Part shown: positions 1 to 8,206 of the stretch, in pieces | Position numbering within the stretch: the first letter of the stretch is position 1 | How the letters are laid out: every line of letters starts with the position of its first letter | Origin: a virus | Length of the DNA stretch: 64,000 nucleotides | Virus record (IMG/VR): IMGVR_UViG_3300025117_000038 | Span: 53,396 to 117,395 of that record | Strand: one strand, 5' to 3' | Notes under the pieces: generated by a model | What the model saw: only the letters and a program-made list of their open reading frames with translations | The model's database searches: none | What the model was told of the DNA's origin: nothing | Position numbers and translations under genes: made by a program

Positions 1-1047
1 CAAGTAGAAGGTATAAAGAAACCGTTTTCAATACCTACATCTATTACATTATTAAATCCTCAGCATATTCAAATCCCAAGCGAATCGGTCGCTTTTGGAA
101 ATGAAGTTCTATATTTTACTCCAGATTACAATACTATGCAAGTTTTGAGGTCTGACGGAAGAAGTTATCCAGAATACATGAAATTAAAGAAGTCGTTGCC
201 CAATAACATGATAAGAAAATTAAAAAATCAACGAAGTGATAAATTAATGCTTGATTCAAGATTTGTCTCACATATCAAGAGAAAGGGGAGGGACTATAGT
301 GGATGGGGAATCCCATTTATTTTAAGAACCTTTACGGCTTTATCGATTATTAAAAAAATAAGAAAACTGGATGAATCAACAATAGAAGGTTTAATGAATT
401 TACTTGTTTTGTTTAAGGTCGGAACTGACGAATTCCCGGCAAGTCCTGAGCGCGTAGCCGCTTTAGCTTCTCTATTATCCGAACAAAAGGCCTCAACTCA
501 GTTGGTTTGGGCGCACGATTTAGATGTTTCGACACATGGCCCCGATGGTAAGGTTCTCGCGTTTAAGGATAAATATGCCGAAGCATACACCGAACTGAAG
601 AGAGGACTTGGTGTCCCTCCTGGACTTTTGGGTGAACCACAGCAGGTTCGTTATGAAGATTTGCTTGCCATGACAGAGAGATTGAACACAATAAGAAGAA
701 TTGGGTTGACGTGGTTACAGCACAGTATTTATAACAAGATTGCCATACAAAATGGATTTACTGATATTATGCCGAATCCGAGAATGGCAAGAATGAATCT
801 GTCGAATAGTGATTCATTGAAGACTCATATAATGAACTTCTATGATAGAGGGTTAATTGACACCGACACTGCCCTAACTGAAGCTGGATATGATTACGAC
901 TCTGTTGTTGATGCTAAAAAAAGAACAAAGAAAAATGACAAACTTTTCCAACCACCACAATTACCTTGGGCTGGACAAGATAATAAACAAGGTTTCAAGA
1001 ATGACAACCCGGAGAAAACAAACAAAAGAAACTCAGATGAGGAATAG
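1..1047 (+). CDS. Portal protein, C-terminal part (cut by window start)
   Basis: The frame is open from base 1, so the N-terminus lies outside the window and 348 residues are visible. The portal is the dodecameric ring through which DNA enters the head. The visible part has a Trp-Gly-Ile-Pro followed by a long helix-rich segment, the phrase LFKVGTDEFP, and a charged, Asn/Lys-rich tail, an arrangement familiar from phage portals. Position agrees: a prohead protease, scaffold and capsid gene follow in the usual order. The call rests on this pattern and on synteny, not on a diagnostic motif. A minor head protein is the alternative. Confidence 0.6.
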   Translation, partial: QVEGIKKPFSIPTSITLLNPQHIQIPSESVAFGNEVLYFTPDYNTMQVLRSDGRSYPEYMKLKKSLPNNMIRKLKNQRSDKLMLDSRFVSHIKRKGRDYSGWGIPFILRTFTALSIIKKIRKLDESTIEGLMNLLVLFKVGTDEFPASPERVAALASLLSEQKASTQLVWAHDLDVSTHGPDGKVLAFKDKYAEAYTELKRGLGVPPGLLGEPQQVRYEDLLAMTERLNTIRRIGLTWLQHSIYNKIAIQNGFTDIMPNPRMARMNLSNSDSLKTHIMNFYDRGLIDTDTALTEAGYDYDSVVDAKKRTKKNDKLFQPPQLPWAGQDNKQGFKNDNPEKTNKRNSDEE

Positions 1048-1048
1048 T

Positions 1049-1429
1049 ATGACCCGAAAGGATACAATAAAAGAATTAGACTCTTTATGTCTAATTGATA
1101 AAGATAACAAAAGTTTTGGTATTATGGGAAGCCATAAATTCCATGTTTTGAATAATTTATTGACATCCAAAGATTGTCAGATAATTGAAATGGTGGGGAT
1201 GAATGGCGGTAAAGAAATAGACGTTGGTAAACATATTCATGAAAAAAGCACAGAAATTTTTTATCAATTATCTGGGACAACCTACTTTCACGATGGAACA
1301 CATATAAAAGAGGGAGAAATAAAGTTAATATCTCCAAATGAACAACATAATTTACATATTCAAGGAAATGGTTCTGTTGTTATTATTATCCATCCGGTAG
1401 ATGAAAAATTAAGATTATTAACTTCATAA
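1049..1429 (+). CDS. Small cupin-fold protein
   Basis: A 126-residue single-domain cupin. Residues 62-76 read HIHEKSTEIFYQLSG, the cupin 1 signature with metal ligands His62, His64 and Glu69, and His100 lies in the second motif (PNEQHNLH). The ATG at 1049 is chosen because a GAGGA site sits just upstream inside the portal end; a longer frame from 890 would overlap the portal gene. Cupins bind a metal and act as enzymes or sugar/ligand binders. No substrate can be inferred here. Its place between portal and protease is unusual for a metabolic enzyme and suggests either a virion accessory role or a passenger gene. Confidence 0.7.
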   Translation: MTRKDTIKELDSLCLIDKDNKSFGIMGSHKFHVLNNLLTSKDCQIIEMVGMNGGKEIDVGKHIHEKSTEIFYQLSGTTYFHDGTHIKEGEIKLISPNEQHNLHIQGNGSVVIIIHPVDEKLRLLTS

Positions 1430-1438
1430 GGGGGTGAA

Positions 1439-1756
1439 ATGGGTGATGATTTAAAGGAGTTGAGTGCTAAATGTTCTGAACTGTCCTCAATTTGTAGTGA
1501 TATGAAAGCACAACTAAGAATGCTTAATCCTGCCGATTTAATAGAATTTAAAGGTAAAATTGTTAATGCTCTTGCCCATTTTGATAGTGATTTAGCTTCT
1601 TTGGAGAAAAGAATGACAAAGAATGAAACCGAGATAGCAAGCAACAAAGAGAGTATTGCTATTTTAAAAGCTAAAATTGGAATAGTTGGATTTATTTCTG
1701 GGTTATTTGCCGGAGGAATAATTAACGCAATTTTATATTTAATATTTAGGGTGTAA
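1439..1756 (+). CDS. Coiled-coil protein with C-terminal membrane segment
   Basis: A 105-residue protein with a strong SD (AAGGGGGTGAA) before the ATG. Residues 1-75 are heptad-like and charged, predicted coiled coil; residues 80-103 form one hydrophobic span ending in Arg-Val. This layout resembles the XhlA/holin-associated family of phage membrane proteins, which help lysis, but the gene lies in the head module far from the amidase at 42 kb. Membrane anchoring is visible; the lysis role is only a possibility. Confidence 0.5.
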   Translation: MGDDLKELSAKCSELSSICSDMKAQLRMLNPADLIEFKGKIVNALAHFDSDLASLEKRMTKNETEIASNKESIAILKAKIGIVGFISGLFAGGIINAILYLIFRV

Positions 1757-1868
1757 TTTGTTGTTATATATAGTGTTATATTAAACAAAATGATTATGTT
1801 AAAAAAAATGGGGAATATTTAATAAAAAATAAGTATTTGTATTAGAGATACAATTTAATGGAGTAAAA

Positions 1869-2582
1869 ATGATTATAGCCGACAAAATTACCCATTTCAT
1901 GGGTTCGAATGTAGAAATTTATAGTAAGCCTATTAGTGAAGCCGGAGAAGCTATTGCCAGAAAAAATCATACCGAAGATTTAATGTATCTGAAATTTGAA
2001 TTATTACATGCTAATACTAATCGCAATAAAGACGAATTTTTAAAAGATGAATTAAAAGCTGCTTATCAAACACTGGTTGACAAACCGATTAACTGGGAGC
2101 ATCGCCCCAACGAAATAATCGGTCATGTTTATTCGGCTGATTATGTTGAGTATAAACCGGAGGCTGAAGCCAGTTCACCAGTAGATACTAAAACCGATGT
2201 TGTTGTTTGTGAAGGTGTTGTTTATAAATATAAAATTCCCACAAGAGCTATGGAAATCCAAAGACGTTATGCTGAGAAGAAACTTTTCTATTCCATGGAA
2301 ACGTATTTTGAAAAAGCTAAATGTTCTGAGTGTGGAAAAGAATTTGAAGATAGTATTGACTATTGTGAACACTTGACAACAAGATTCGAAAGAGGTAGTA
2401 CAGCAAGGAGACAGTTAATTGGTCTATTATTCGGTGGTGCTGGTTGTGTTAAAAATCCAGCCGATGATGCAAGGGGATTAATTGTAGCTTCTCAAAGGAC
2501 TAATTCAATTATATCATTAATCGATATTCTTGGTGATAGATTTACTGTTGAAGATTATTTCGAATACATTAAAAAACAATAG
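1869..2582 (+). CDS. Putative prohead maturation protease with zinc knuckle
   Basis: A 237-residue protein in the position of the head protease, between portal and scaffold. Residues 75-87 (NWEHRPNEIIGHV) match the conserved His-containing strand of phage head proteases, where the His is catalytic, and FYSMETYF (140-147) resembles the segment carrying the nucleophilic Ser. A Cys-x2-Cys-x10-Cys-x-His cluster (Cys152, Cys155, Cys166, His168) looks like a bound zinc and occurs in some large-phage homologues. The enzyme would cleave scaffold and capsid after shell assembly. A 112-bp AT-rich gap precedes it and may hold a promoter. The family call is by motif memory, so confidence is moderate. Confidence 0.55.
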   Translation: MIIADKITHFMGSNVEIYSKPISEAGEAIARKNHTEDLMYLKFELLHANTNRNKDEFLKDELKAAYQTLVDKPINWEHRPNEIIGHVYSADYVEYKPEAEASSPVDTKTDVVVCEGVVYKYKIPTRAMEIQRRYAEKKLFYSMETYFEKAKCSECGKEFEDSIDYCEHLTTRFERGSTARRQLIGLLFGGAGCVKNPADDARGLIVASQRTNSIISLIDILGDRFTVEDYFEYIKKQ

Positions 2583-2591
2583 GGGTTTATT

Positions 2592-3416
2592 ATGATAAAT
2601 AAAATAGATGAAAAATATAGGAATGTTTTATTAAAGTATGTTTCACCAGTTGGTGAAAAACCTGTTTTTGGTGATAATATTAATGGAATTTTTTCTATAG
2701 ATACGAAAGAAGCGATAACCGCTTCTATAGAAGGACTGTTAAATGATGCTAATGTTCTGAAGATTTATTCAAATACCGAAAGGTTGGAAATTTTTAGAAA
2801 CATTATAGAGGCATCTTATGATATGGGAAATGATATAACCGATATAATAAAGGAAGTTTCGAAAGGAGGCTTTACAGTGAAGGTATACACAGAAGAAGAA
2901 ATGCAAGCCAAAGCCAAAGAACTTGCTGATTCTATGTTTGAGGAAAAACTGAAGAGTACGGCTAAAGAAGATACCGAATCTTTGTTTACCCAAAAACTCG
3001 ATGAAGTCAAAGCTCAGGTGACGGCACTTGAAAAGAAAAATTCTGATTTAGAACAGAAGGTTGCAGATGCAGAAAAAGAAAAACAAGATATTTTAGCAGA
3101 GCAAAAAAAGCAAGAGACAATTGCCAAAAGAACTCTTGAGCTGAAAGCACTTGGTTTTGATTTCGAAGCTAATAAAGAGATGGTTGCAACCTACCTTACT
3201 TCTAATGACGGAGACTATGAAAATTTCAAAAAGATTATAGCTAAGATTGCCGCCGATACCGCTAATGATATAAAGGCTAAAGCTGAAGCTGAGAAGGCAA
3301 AGCTTGGTAGTGATGGCGACTTGGCTGCGGCATCGACCATTGTTCCTAACAATGTTAGTGATGCAGGTGAAGGTGTTTTTGATAAAATTATGAAAGAAAA
3401 ATTGAAAATAAAGTAA
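2592..3416 (+). CDS. Putative head scaffolding protein
   Basis: A 274-residue, highly charged protein. Residues 95-185 are Lys/Glu/Gln/Ala-rich with heptad spacing, predicted as one long coiled coil; residues 230-250 are Ala-rich and flexible; the C-terminus is basic (FDKIMKEKLKIK), as is usual where scaffolds bind the capsid shell. It lies directly between the protease and the capsid genes, the standard scaffold position. Scaffold proteins guide capsid assembly and are then degraded. No sequence signature proves the function. Confidence 0.6.
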   Translation: MINKIDEKYRNVLLKYVSPVGEKPVFGDNINGIFSIDTKEAITASIEGLLNDANVLKIYSNTERLEIFRNIIEASYDMGNDITDIIKEVSKGGFTVKVYTEEEMQAKAKELADSMFEEKLKSTAKEDTESLFTQKLDEVKAQVTALEKKNSDLEQKVADAEKEKQDILAEQKKQETIAKRTLELKALGFDFEANKEMVATYLTSNDGDYENFKKIIAKIAADTANDIKAKAEAEKAKLGSDGDLAAASTIVPNNVSDAGEGVFDKIMKEKLKIK

Positions 3417-3436
3417 CTTGAAAGGGGTGAAGATAA

Positions 3437-4114
3437 ATGTTAGAAGTAAAAGTTCCCGGTTTTAGAAATGGGTACAGTTATAAAGCTGGCGAAGCTCTAT
3501 TAATGGGTACAGTTGGATATATTTCTGGTATTGATTCAAGTGGATATTTTTTAATTAAAGCTCCTAGTACATCAACAACGGCTGCTTTAACTATTTATCC
3601 GTTTAAGAAGTATACAGATGATAATGAGGGCAGTGATACTGCTTCTGCTTACGAATCTATTCCTAGTGGCTCCGGTCTTGTCGTTTTTGAGGGATTTGGA
3701 GAATATGTAACAGATAAGTTCGTTCATACTGGTCTTGTTAATACAAGTTCAACTCAGTTGTTCCACGATTCTGCTCAGTATGCATCAATGACATCTACGG
3801 CACATTATACTACATATGGAACAAAAATGAAATTCCTGTATCCGTGTATTACTGCTGGAAAGCTTGGATATTTAGCTGGTACATCGACCAACGCTGGATT
3901 TGCTGACGCTGCTTATACTGGTACTCAAATAAAGCCATCATGGAATAAGAATTTTATTCTTGTTAGACCTTATTCTGGAATGTATATCAATAACTCAAAG
4001 ATTGCGTTCAGAACAGTGCCGTCGTCACCAGTTTGGGGTGGAATGTATGTTAGTAGCACAAATGCTGCTAATGGTAATCCTACCTTAGAAATGTCACCAT
4101 ATTATAACAGTTAA
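3437..4114 (+). CDS. Putative capsid decoration or head-surface protein
   Basis: A 225-residue, Ser/Thr/Gly/Tyr-rich protein with no charged coiled coil, likely all-beta. It has a very good SD (AAAGGGGTGAAG) and sits immediately upstream of the major capsid gene, the usual place for a decoration protein that binds and stabilises the expanded shell. I do not recognise the family. A head fibre or minor capsid protein is equally possible. Confidence 0.45.
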   Translation: MLEVKVPGFRNGYSYKAGEALLMGTVGYISGIDSSGYFLIKAPSTSTTAALTIYPFKKYTDDNEGSDTASAYESIPSGSGLVVFEGFGEYVTDKFVHTGLVNTSSTQLFHDSAQYASMTSTAHYTTYGTKMKFLYPCITAGKLGYLAGTSTNAGFADAAYTGTQIKPSWNKNFILVRPYSGMYINNSKIAFRTVPSSPVWGGMYVSSTNAANGNPTLEMSPYYNS

Positions 4115-4139
4115 TATTAATTTGAAGGAGGTTGTTTTA

Positions 4140-5027
4140 ATGGACATTAAAGATAGACAAGCATTGGCAAAAGCATTTGCAGAAGAAGCTGCGAGTGCTA
4201 TGGAAACTCCCGAAACAAGGGAAGCCTTTGCTACGAAGATTGTTAAATATCTTCGAATGGACGTTCAACAGCGCGACCTTGCAGAATTAATGTTGACTAA
4301 GGATTATTTTGAACTTGGACAAACGCCGGAATATACTGAGTTTGCCGGACTGAAAGCCCACTGGCATGAGCCGGGGTCATATGCACCAAGAAGTGCCATG
4401 ACTCGTAAGGTTTTTACTGTTCCGACAGACATGATAAGTGTCCATCCAGAATATGAATTAGGGCAACTTAAATCTGGTCGCTACGGAACGATTTTAGACC
4501 AAATGGATTCAGCGAGAGATGAAATCCTCGGAGCTACCAATGCTCTTGTTTTTAACACTATTAAGGGGTCGATTGTGTCTGGTGATGCTAACTATTTCGC
4601 CGCAAGTGGACAGGTTACATTAGCGGCACTTGACCAAGCTATTAGTTGGGTTAATGACCACTCTAATGGTGTTAAGGCTATTGTCGGAAGGCGTAGCAGG
4701 TTGGATAAGATTCTTGGTTTGAATACAACCAGTGGTCCTTATTCTGATAGAATTTTGGACGAAATCATGAGAACCGGAGTTTTGTCAATTTATAAGGGTG
4801 CTCCTGTTATTGGACTACCTCAATACTACGACGGTTTCGGTCAAGCTACAATATCCCCTGACGATATTATCGTTCTTGGTGATAATGTTGGCCGTTATGT
4901 TGTAAAAGAGGAAGTTCAACAAATGAACGATATCGACATTGATACACTAAATTGGCATATGCATGTGTGGAGTAGACTCGGTTGCGCGATTTTCAAGCCC
5001 GAAAGAGCTGCACGTATTTATATGTAA
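4140..5027 (+). CDS. Major capsid protein (HK97-type fold expected)
   Basis: A 295-residue protein. The ATG at 4140 is preceded by AAGGAGG at good spacing; an upstream TTG in frame would lie inside that SD and is rejected. An acidic N-terminal helix (1-60) is followed by a mixed alpha/beta body with phrases typical of HK97-fold capsids: a spine-like helix near 115-145, GAPVIGLPQYY, and a C-terminal strand ending CAIFKPERAARIYM. It follows protease, scaffold and decoration genes and is followed by a strong GC hairpin, as expected for the most abundant virion protein. The fold is inferred from order and general character. Confidence 0.7.
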   Translation: MDIKDRQALAKAFAEEAASAMETPETREAFATKIVKYLRMDVQQRDLAELMLTKDYFELGQTPEYTEFAGLKAHWHEPGSYAPRSAMTRKVFTVPTDMISVHPEYELGQLKSGRYGTILDQMDSARDEILGATNALVFNTIKGSIVSGDANYFAASGQVTLAALDQAISWVNDHSNGVKAIVGRRSRLDKILGLNTTSGPYSDRILDEIMRTGVLSIYKGAPVIGLPQYYDGFGQATISPDDIIVLGDNVGRYVVKEEVQQMNDIDIDTLNWHMHVWSRLGCAIFKPERAARIYM

Positions 5028-5034
5028 TTTTAAA

Positions 5035-5050
5035 GGGGGAATTATCCCCC
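5035..5050 (+). terminator. G5A/TC5 hairpin after the capsid gene
   Basis: Six base pairs (GGGGGA with TCCCCC) close a four-base loop ATTA, eight bases after the capsid stop codon. ATTATT follows rather than a long T run, so it is at best a partial terminator; it could instead protect the 3' end of capsid mRNA. The next gene's SD lies just beyond it. An almost identical hairpin follows the tail tube gene at 25817. Confidence 0.5.
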
Positions 5051-5070
5051 ATTATTAGGAGGAATGGAAA

Positions 5071-5691
5071 ATGGACGAGAAGAAAAGAGGAAGACCGAAA
5101 GGAAGTAAAAATAAATCAAAAGATAATCAAACATCTGTTGAAGTTACGCAACAGGAAAATAACAAGAGAATTGTCTTAAGACCAGTCAATGAAAGTGGTC
5201 GATTTATTAATTCCGAAGGCGTTCTATATGAAGAAAAAGTTTTTTATAGCTTTAAGAATAGATTAAAAGGTGCATTTTTTTATAAGGGTGATGACGGTTC
5301 CGATAAAAAAATCGATGGACTAACAATCAGAAATGACATTACCCCAAGAGAAAGAGAAGATATTACCGGATGTCACGCATTTCAAGAAGGTTTTATAGTA
5401 GAGTGGGCTGATGATACTGTTAAGCCTACGAATTATAATGCCATGAGTGACAGGCAAATAGATGCAGTTATGAAAGAGTATGGTTTATTAGAAGATAAAG
5501 ATAAATTCAAAAACTATATTAACAGTATGACATCTATTTTTTCTCTTGAATATTTTAGGGACAAAGTAAAAGATACTTTACCGGGTTCGATTATAACATA
5601 TATTGACAGTCGCATTGGCGAATTAAGAGAAGCTGAATATGCGAAGTTAGCTGTCAACAAAAAAGAATATAAACAAGGTTTAAAAAAATAG
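5071..5691 (+). CDS. AT-hook protein of the head module
   Basis: A 206-residue protein beginning with a basic segment that contains KRGRPKGSKNK, a textbook AT-hook that inserts Arg-Pro into the minor groove of AT-rich DNA. Residues 60-206 form an unrecognised alpha/beta domain ending in a Lys-rich helix. It follows the capsid gene, where head-completion or connector proteins are often found. It may touch packaged DNA, but that is an inference. SD is AGGAGGAATGGAAA. Confidence 0.55.
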   Translation: MDEKKRGRPKGSKNKSKDNQTSVEVTQQENNKRIVLRPVNESGRFINSEGVLYEEKVFYSFKNRLKGAFFYKGDDGSDKKIDGLTIRNDITPREREDITGCHAFQEGFIVEWADDTVKPTNYNAMSDRQIDAVMKEYGLLEDKDKFKNYINSMTSIFSLEYFRDKVKDTLPGSIITYIDSRIGELREAEYAKLAVNKKEYKQGLKK

Positions 5692-5705
5692 AAAGGAGAT
5701 TATAG

Positions 5706-6329
5706 ATGGCAGCTACTTGGGAAGTTACTGGTATCGCTGGAGATAGTAATACCGCTACTGCTGGGGCTGTTAGGGTTCCCATTAATGCTACGTCAGCAAT
5801 TGCATTTGGTGGTGGAACGAGGGGAACCGCATTATTAACGGCAATTCAAAAAGATGAAGTCGCGATGTCGATGCATATTTGCGATGCCGCATCAGAATCT
5901 GCTCATGATAGATGTGCTAGTCCTCATATGCATGTAATGGCATATGCAGCAACGGCAGGATATTGCTATAATGATACCGTATACGAAGCTATTTCGGTAG
6001 CATCTCCTCCAGCAGCAAGGGGTATTGAGTTTAGATTTGGATTTGATTCAGACGTTGAAATTACAGCATGTACAATTCATGCTGGAACTGGTGCTAATGT
6101 TGATGGTATGACTGAAAATTGTGGAATTTATTTTTGTGAAAGAAGCAATAGCAGTGCAGTGTGTGGGCAAGTTACATGGAGCAGAGCTTTTTACGGAAGT
6201 GCCTTAAGTCTACATCCATTTTCAACGGCAGCAAATTCAAGAGATTGGTATGTTGGAATTTCATTAAAAGCAACCGCAGTTGGTTTTGAGTCTGATAATA
6301 AAATTAAAATTGAAGCAACTTATCAATAG
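5706..6329 (+). CDS. Structural protein, unrecognised
   Basis: A 207-residue Ala/Ser/Thr/Gly-rich protein with eight or more Cys and a cluster of His and Cys around residues 55-80. Predicted all-beta. A strong SD (AAAGGAG) precedes ATG. It lies in a run of small genes between capsid and adhesin genes, so a virion role (head fibre, decoration or neck) is likely. I recognise no family. Confidence 0.45.
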   Translation: MAATWEVTGIAGDSNTATAGAVRVPINATSAIAFGGGTRGTALLTAIQKDEVAMSMHICDAASESAHDRCASPHMHVMAYAATAGYCYNDTVYEAISVASPPAARGIEFRFGFDSDVEITACTIHAGTGANVDGMTENCGIYFCERSNSSAVCGQVTWSRAFYGSALSLHPFSTAANSRDWYVGISLKATAVGFESDNKIKIEATYQ

Positions 6330-6337
6330 GTGGTAAT

Positions 6338-6538
6338 ATGGATGAAACAAAAGGCGCAAAGCCCCTTGAAATAGTTGGTTCCGTATCTGTTTCGATTATG
6401 TCAGATGGGGTGTATTTATCATTTAGAGAAGAGCCTAAAACTGATGATGGTTGGGCGTCAACGGTTAATCTTCCATTTGCCATATATGAAAAATTTAAAG
6501 CTAATAAAGTAAAAATAACTGTTTCGAAGGCAGAATAG
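6338..6538 (+). CDS. Small protein, unknown
   Basis: A 66-residue protein with a GGTGG SD. It looks like one small beta domain (VSVSIMSDGVYLSF) with an acidic middle. It is packed 8 bases from each neighbour in the head/virion operon. No function can be assigned. Confidence 0.45.
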   Translation: MDETKGAKPLEIVGSVSVSIMSDGVYLSFREEPKTDDGWASTVNLPFAIYEKFKANKVKITVSKAE

Positions 6539-6546
6539 GGGGGATA

Positions 6547-6837
6547 ATGGTTGGTTTTGTAACATTATTATCGAGTACTGATGCTCAAACAGCATTCCCT
6601 TCTGGTTCTCATATTAAAATTAATGGGATATACCCATATCGATTGGTTGGTACAGCAGAAGCAACGGCATCGTTCTATAACGCTAGTGATGGTTTGATAT
6701 ATTTCTATACGGCGTATCAAAACCACCCTACTATTCCTATTACATTCCCCAATGGAGTAGAAACAAATGGTTTTGTTGTTAATACCGGAACCAACATAGG
6801 ATGCACGATAGCGGTTGAATTTTTATACGCAAACTAA
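6547..6837 (+). CDS. Small virion-like protein, unknown
   Basis: A 96-residue protein, SD GGGGGG. Gly/Ser/Thr/aromatic-rich, likely a beta sandwich, with a central IKINGIYPYRLVG strand. Its composition matches the neighbouring structural proteins. The gene ends four bases before a long hairpin at 6842. Confidence 0.45.
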   Translation: MVGFVTLLSSTDAQTAFPSGSHIKINGIYPYRLVGTAEATASFYNASDGLIYFYTAYQNHPTIPITFPNGVETNGFVVNTGTNIGCTIAVEFLYAN

Positions 6838-6841
6838 AAAC

Positions 6842-6900
6842 GAGAAAGTATGCAGAAATCTCCTATTTGAACAAATGAAATATAAATAGGAGACTTTCTC
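6842..6900 (+). terminator. Long two-part hairpin between small virion genes
   Basis: GAGAAAGT (6842-6849) pairs with ACTTTCTC (6893-6900), and CTCCTATTT (6860-6868) pairs with AAATAGGAG (6884-6892): 17 perfect pairs interrupted by a 10-base bulge on the 5' side, with a 15-base loop. TTATTT and then the SD of the next gene follow. It could be a weak terminator, an RNase III processing site, or a protein-binding RNA element. Confidence 0.5.
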
Positions 6901-6916
6901 TTATTTGGAGGATAGG

Positions 6917-7378
6917 ATGAATAATAAGTGGATGGTGAGTTTGTCTGACGGTCAGACAATCGTTGAGACAAAACTTATCAACAACGGAAACAAGCTGAGT
7001 CCTTGGTTGCAATTATTGAATTACTTAAGGAAAAATAAGGACAAAAAAATCCTAAGTATTCAGGTGGTAATAAATGGGAAAATTTATAATACTCCACGAC
7101 TGCAACATAAAACTAATGCTAAGTTTGTTGATTCCGATAAACCAGATAGACTATGGTGTTCTAAAAAAGCATCACAGATATTTGTAGGGGGATGGACTTA
7201 TTCATCTTCTTACGGTTTATCTTATCGTTTTGGTGACTATCGACATTATTTGTGGATAGACGAAAAAACAAACGAAACTCATACCGAAATAGTTCCAATC
7301 AAGGGTCACAGAGAAGAAGTAATAGAAAAATTCTATGACGAGGTAGTTGGTAATGAGTGCGACATTTCAACTATATAG
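6917..7378 (+). CDS. Hypothetical protein
   Basis: A 153-residue protein. ATG 6917 follows GGAGG by a normal distance; an upstream TTG start is inside the SD. It has an alpha/beta mix with many Lys and Trp, and a C-terminal part rich in aromatic residues (SSYGLSYRFGDYRHYLW). Its end overlaps the next gene by 26 bases, so the pair is translationally coupled. The related-looking short protein at 7877 (also opening with a basic N-terminal strand and an ILS phrase) suggests the two could share a fold. No function assigned. Confidence 0.45.
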   Translation: MNNKWMVSLSDGQTIVETKLINNGNKLSPWLQLLNYLRKNKDKKILSIQVVINGKIYNTPRLQHKTNAKFVDSDKPDRLWCSKKASQIFVGGWTYSSSYGLSYRFGDYRHYLWIDEKTNETHTEIVPIKGHREEVIEKFYDEVVGNECDISTI

Positions 7379-7856
7379 AGATTATGGTGAAAGTCTTCAC
7401 TCTTCCAGTAATACCAACTGGGTTGTAAATTTACTTAATGTAGATAGTGTTAATTGTATTTCAACAAATTACCCAATAGCCAGACCCGATGATGGAACTA
7501 TTAAAACTTCATATGAAGCTTGGACATATTTTTATATGACCAAAGCTCCCCAGACGAGATGTGAGAACTTCAAATTCTGGGGTCCCTCAGATAATGTAGC
7601 CCAAGGAGTAACTCTTTGGTGTTCTGCAATTCCCCGCGCAAGCGGACAAACCCCATCATTAACATCTTTAATATGCGTAACTTCCGCAAGACCGCACAAT
7701 ACCCCAGGTACATCGGTACTTTTGAATGGAAATTGCAGTGGTGTTGGAAGTCCCTCTGGTTATTTGGTTTTACAACTTAGAGTAGATAGCTCTGCTAATA
7801 TAGGTCAAATAACCGGGGACACTATGGTTATGCATATCTCGTATGACGAATCATAG
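7353..7856 (+). CDS. Virion-like beta protein, unknown
   Basis: A 167-residue protein beginning MSATFQLYRDYG. The ATG at 7353 is used, with GACGAGGTAG upstream; the start lies inside the previous gene. Composition (Ser, Thr, Asn, Gly, Pro, few Lys) and size resemble the 5706 and 6547 products, so it is likely a beta-sandwich virion protein. Its stop codon runs directly into a small hairpin that covers the SD of the next gene. Confidence 0.45.
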   Translation: MSATFQLYRDYGESLHSSSNTNWVVNLLNVDSVNCISTNYPIARPDDGTIKTSYEAWTYFYMTKAPQTRCENFKFWGPSDNVAQGVTLWCSAIPRASGQTPSLTSLICVTSARPHNTPGTSVLLNGNCSGVGSPSGYLVLQLRVDSSANIGQITGDTMVMHISYDES

Positions 7857-7857
7857 T

Positions 7858-7873
7858 CTCTCCACAAGGAGAG
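7858..7873 (+). promoter_or_regulatory. Hairpin that hides the next gene's Shine-Dalgarno
   Basis: CTCTCC pairs perfectly with GGAGAG across the loop ACAA. The 3' strand is the SD of the gene starting at 7877. When folded, initiation there would be blocked; ribosomes finishing the upstream gene, whose stop lies at 7854-7856, would melt it. This predicts coupled translation of the two genes. Confidence 0.5.
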
Positions 7874-7876
7874 TAT

Positions 7877-8206
7877 ATGGGTCATAATTCAATCTATGAA
7901 TGGAAAATTCTTAAAAAGGATGGTTCTATAGTTACATCTGATGGGAAAATTCTTTCTAATGTTAATCATTCTGAAATTGAATCGATTTTATTCTATCCTT
8001 TTACGTATAGATTCCCATCAATATATTATAAAACAGAAGGAAGAAAAATAATTCATTTTACCAGAGTTTTTTGTAATATTACCAATGGAGAGGTCGACAG
8101 GGTACTTTACGTATTCGGAGTTGATGGTGATGATATTGATGTTATTGAGTATCCTTCTGGTAACTCATATAAGGTTAAAAGAATAGAGGATATAGACAAT
8201 GTATAA
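7877..8206 (+). CDS. Hypothetical protein
   Basis: A 109-residue acidic protein, predicted alpha/beta, of unknown family. Its SD (AAGGAGAG) is inside the hairpin at 7858-7873. It overlaps the next gene by eight bases. The opening phrase (YEWKILKKDGSIV) recalls the start of the 6917 product (KWMVSLSDGQTIV), so both may be variants of one small domain. No function assigned. Confidence 0.4.
   Translation: MGHNSIYEWKILKKDGSIVTSDGKILSNVNHSEIESILFYPFTYRFPSIYYKTEGRKIIHFTRVFCNITNGEVDRVLYVFGVDGDDIDVIEYPSGNSYKVKRIEDIDNV

Noticed and set aside
1439-1756. Coiled-coil membrane protein as the phage holin
   Set aside because: One membrane span fits, but it lies 40 kb from the amidase in the head module; kept only as a possibility.
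1360-1788. 142-codon leftward frame over the cupin and membrane-protein genes
   Set aside because: Antisense to two well-supported genes with good SD sites, and itself without one.
1757-1868. TTGTAT-TAGAG-ATACAA inverted repeat in the gap before the protease gene
   Set aside because: Only six A/T-rich pairs in a very AT-rich gap; no T run and no consensus promoter around it.
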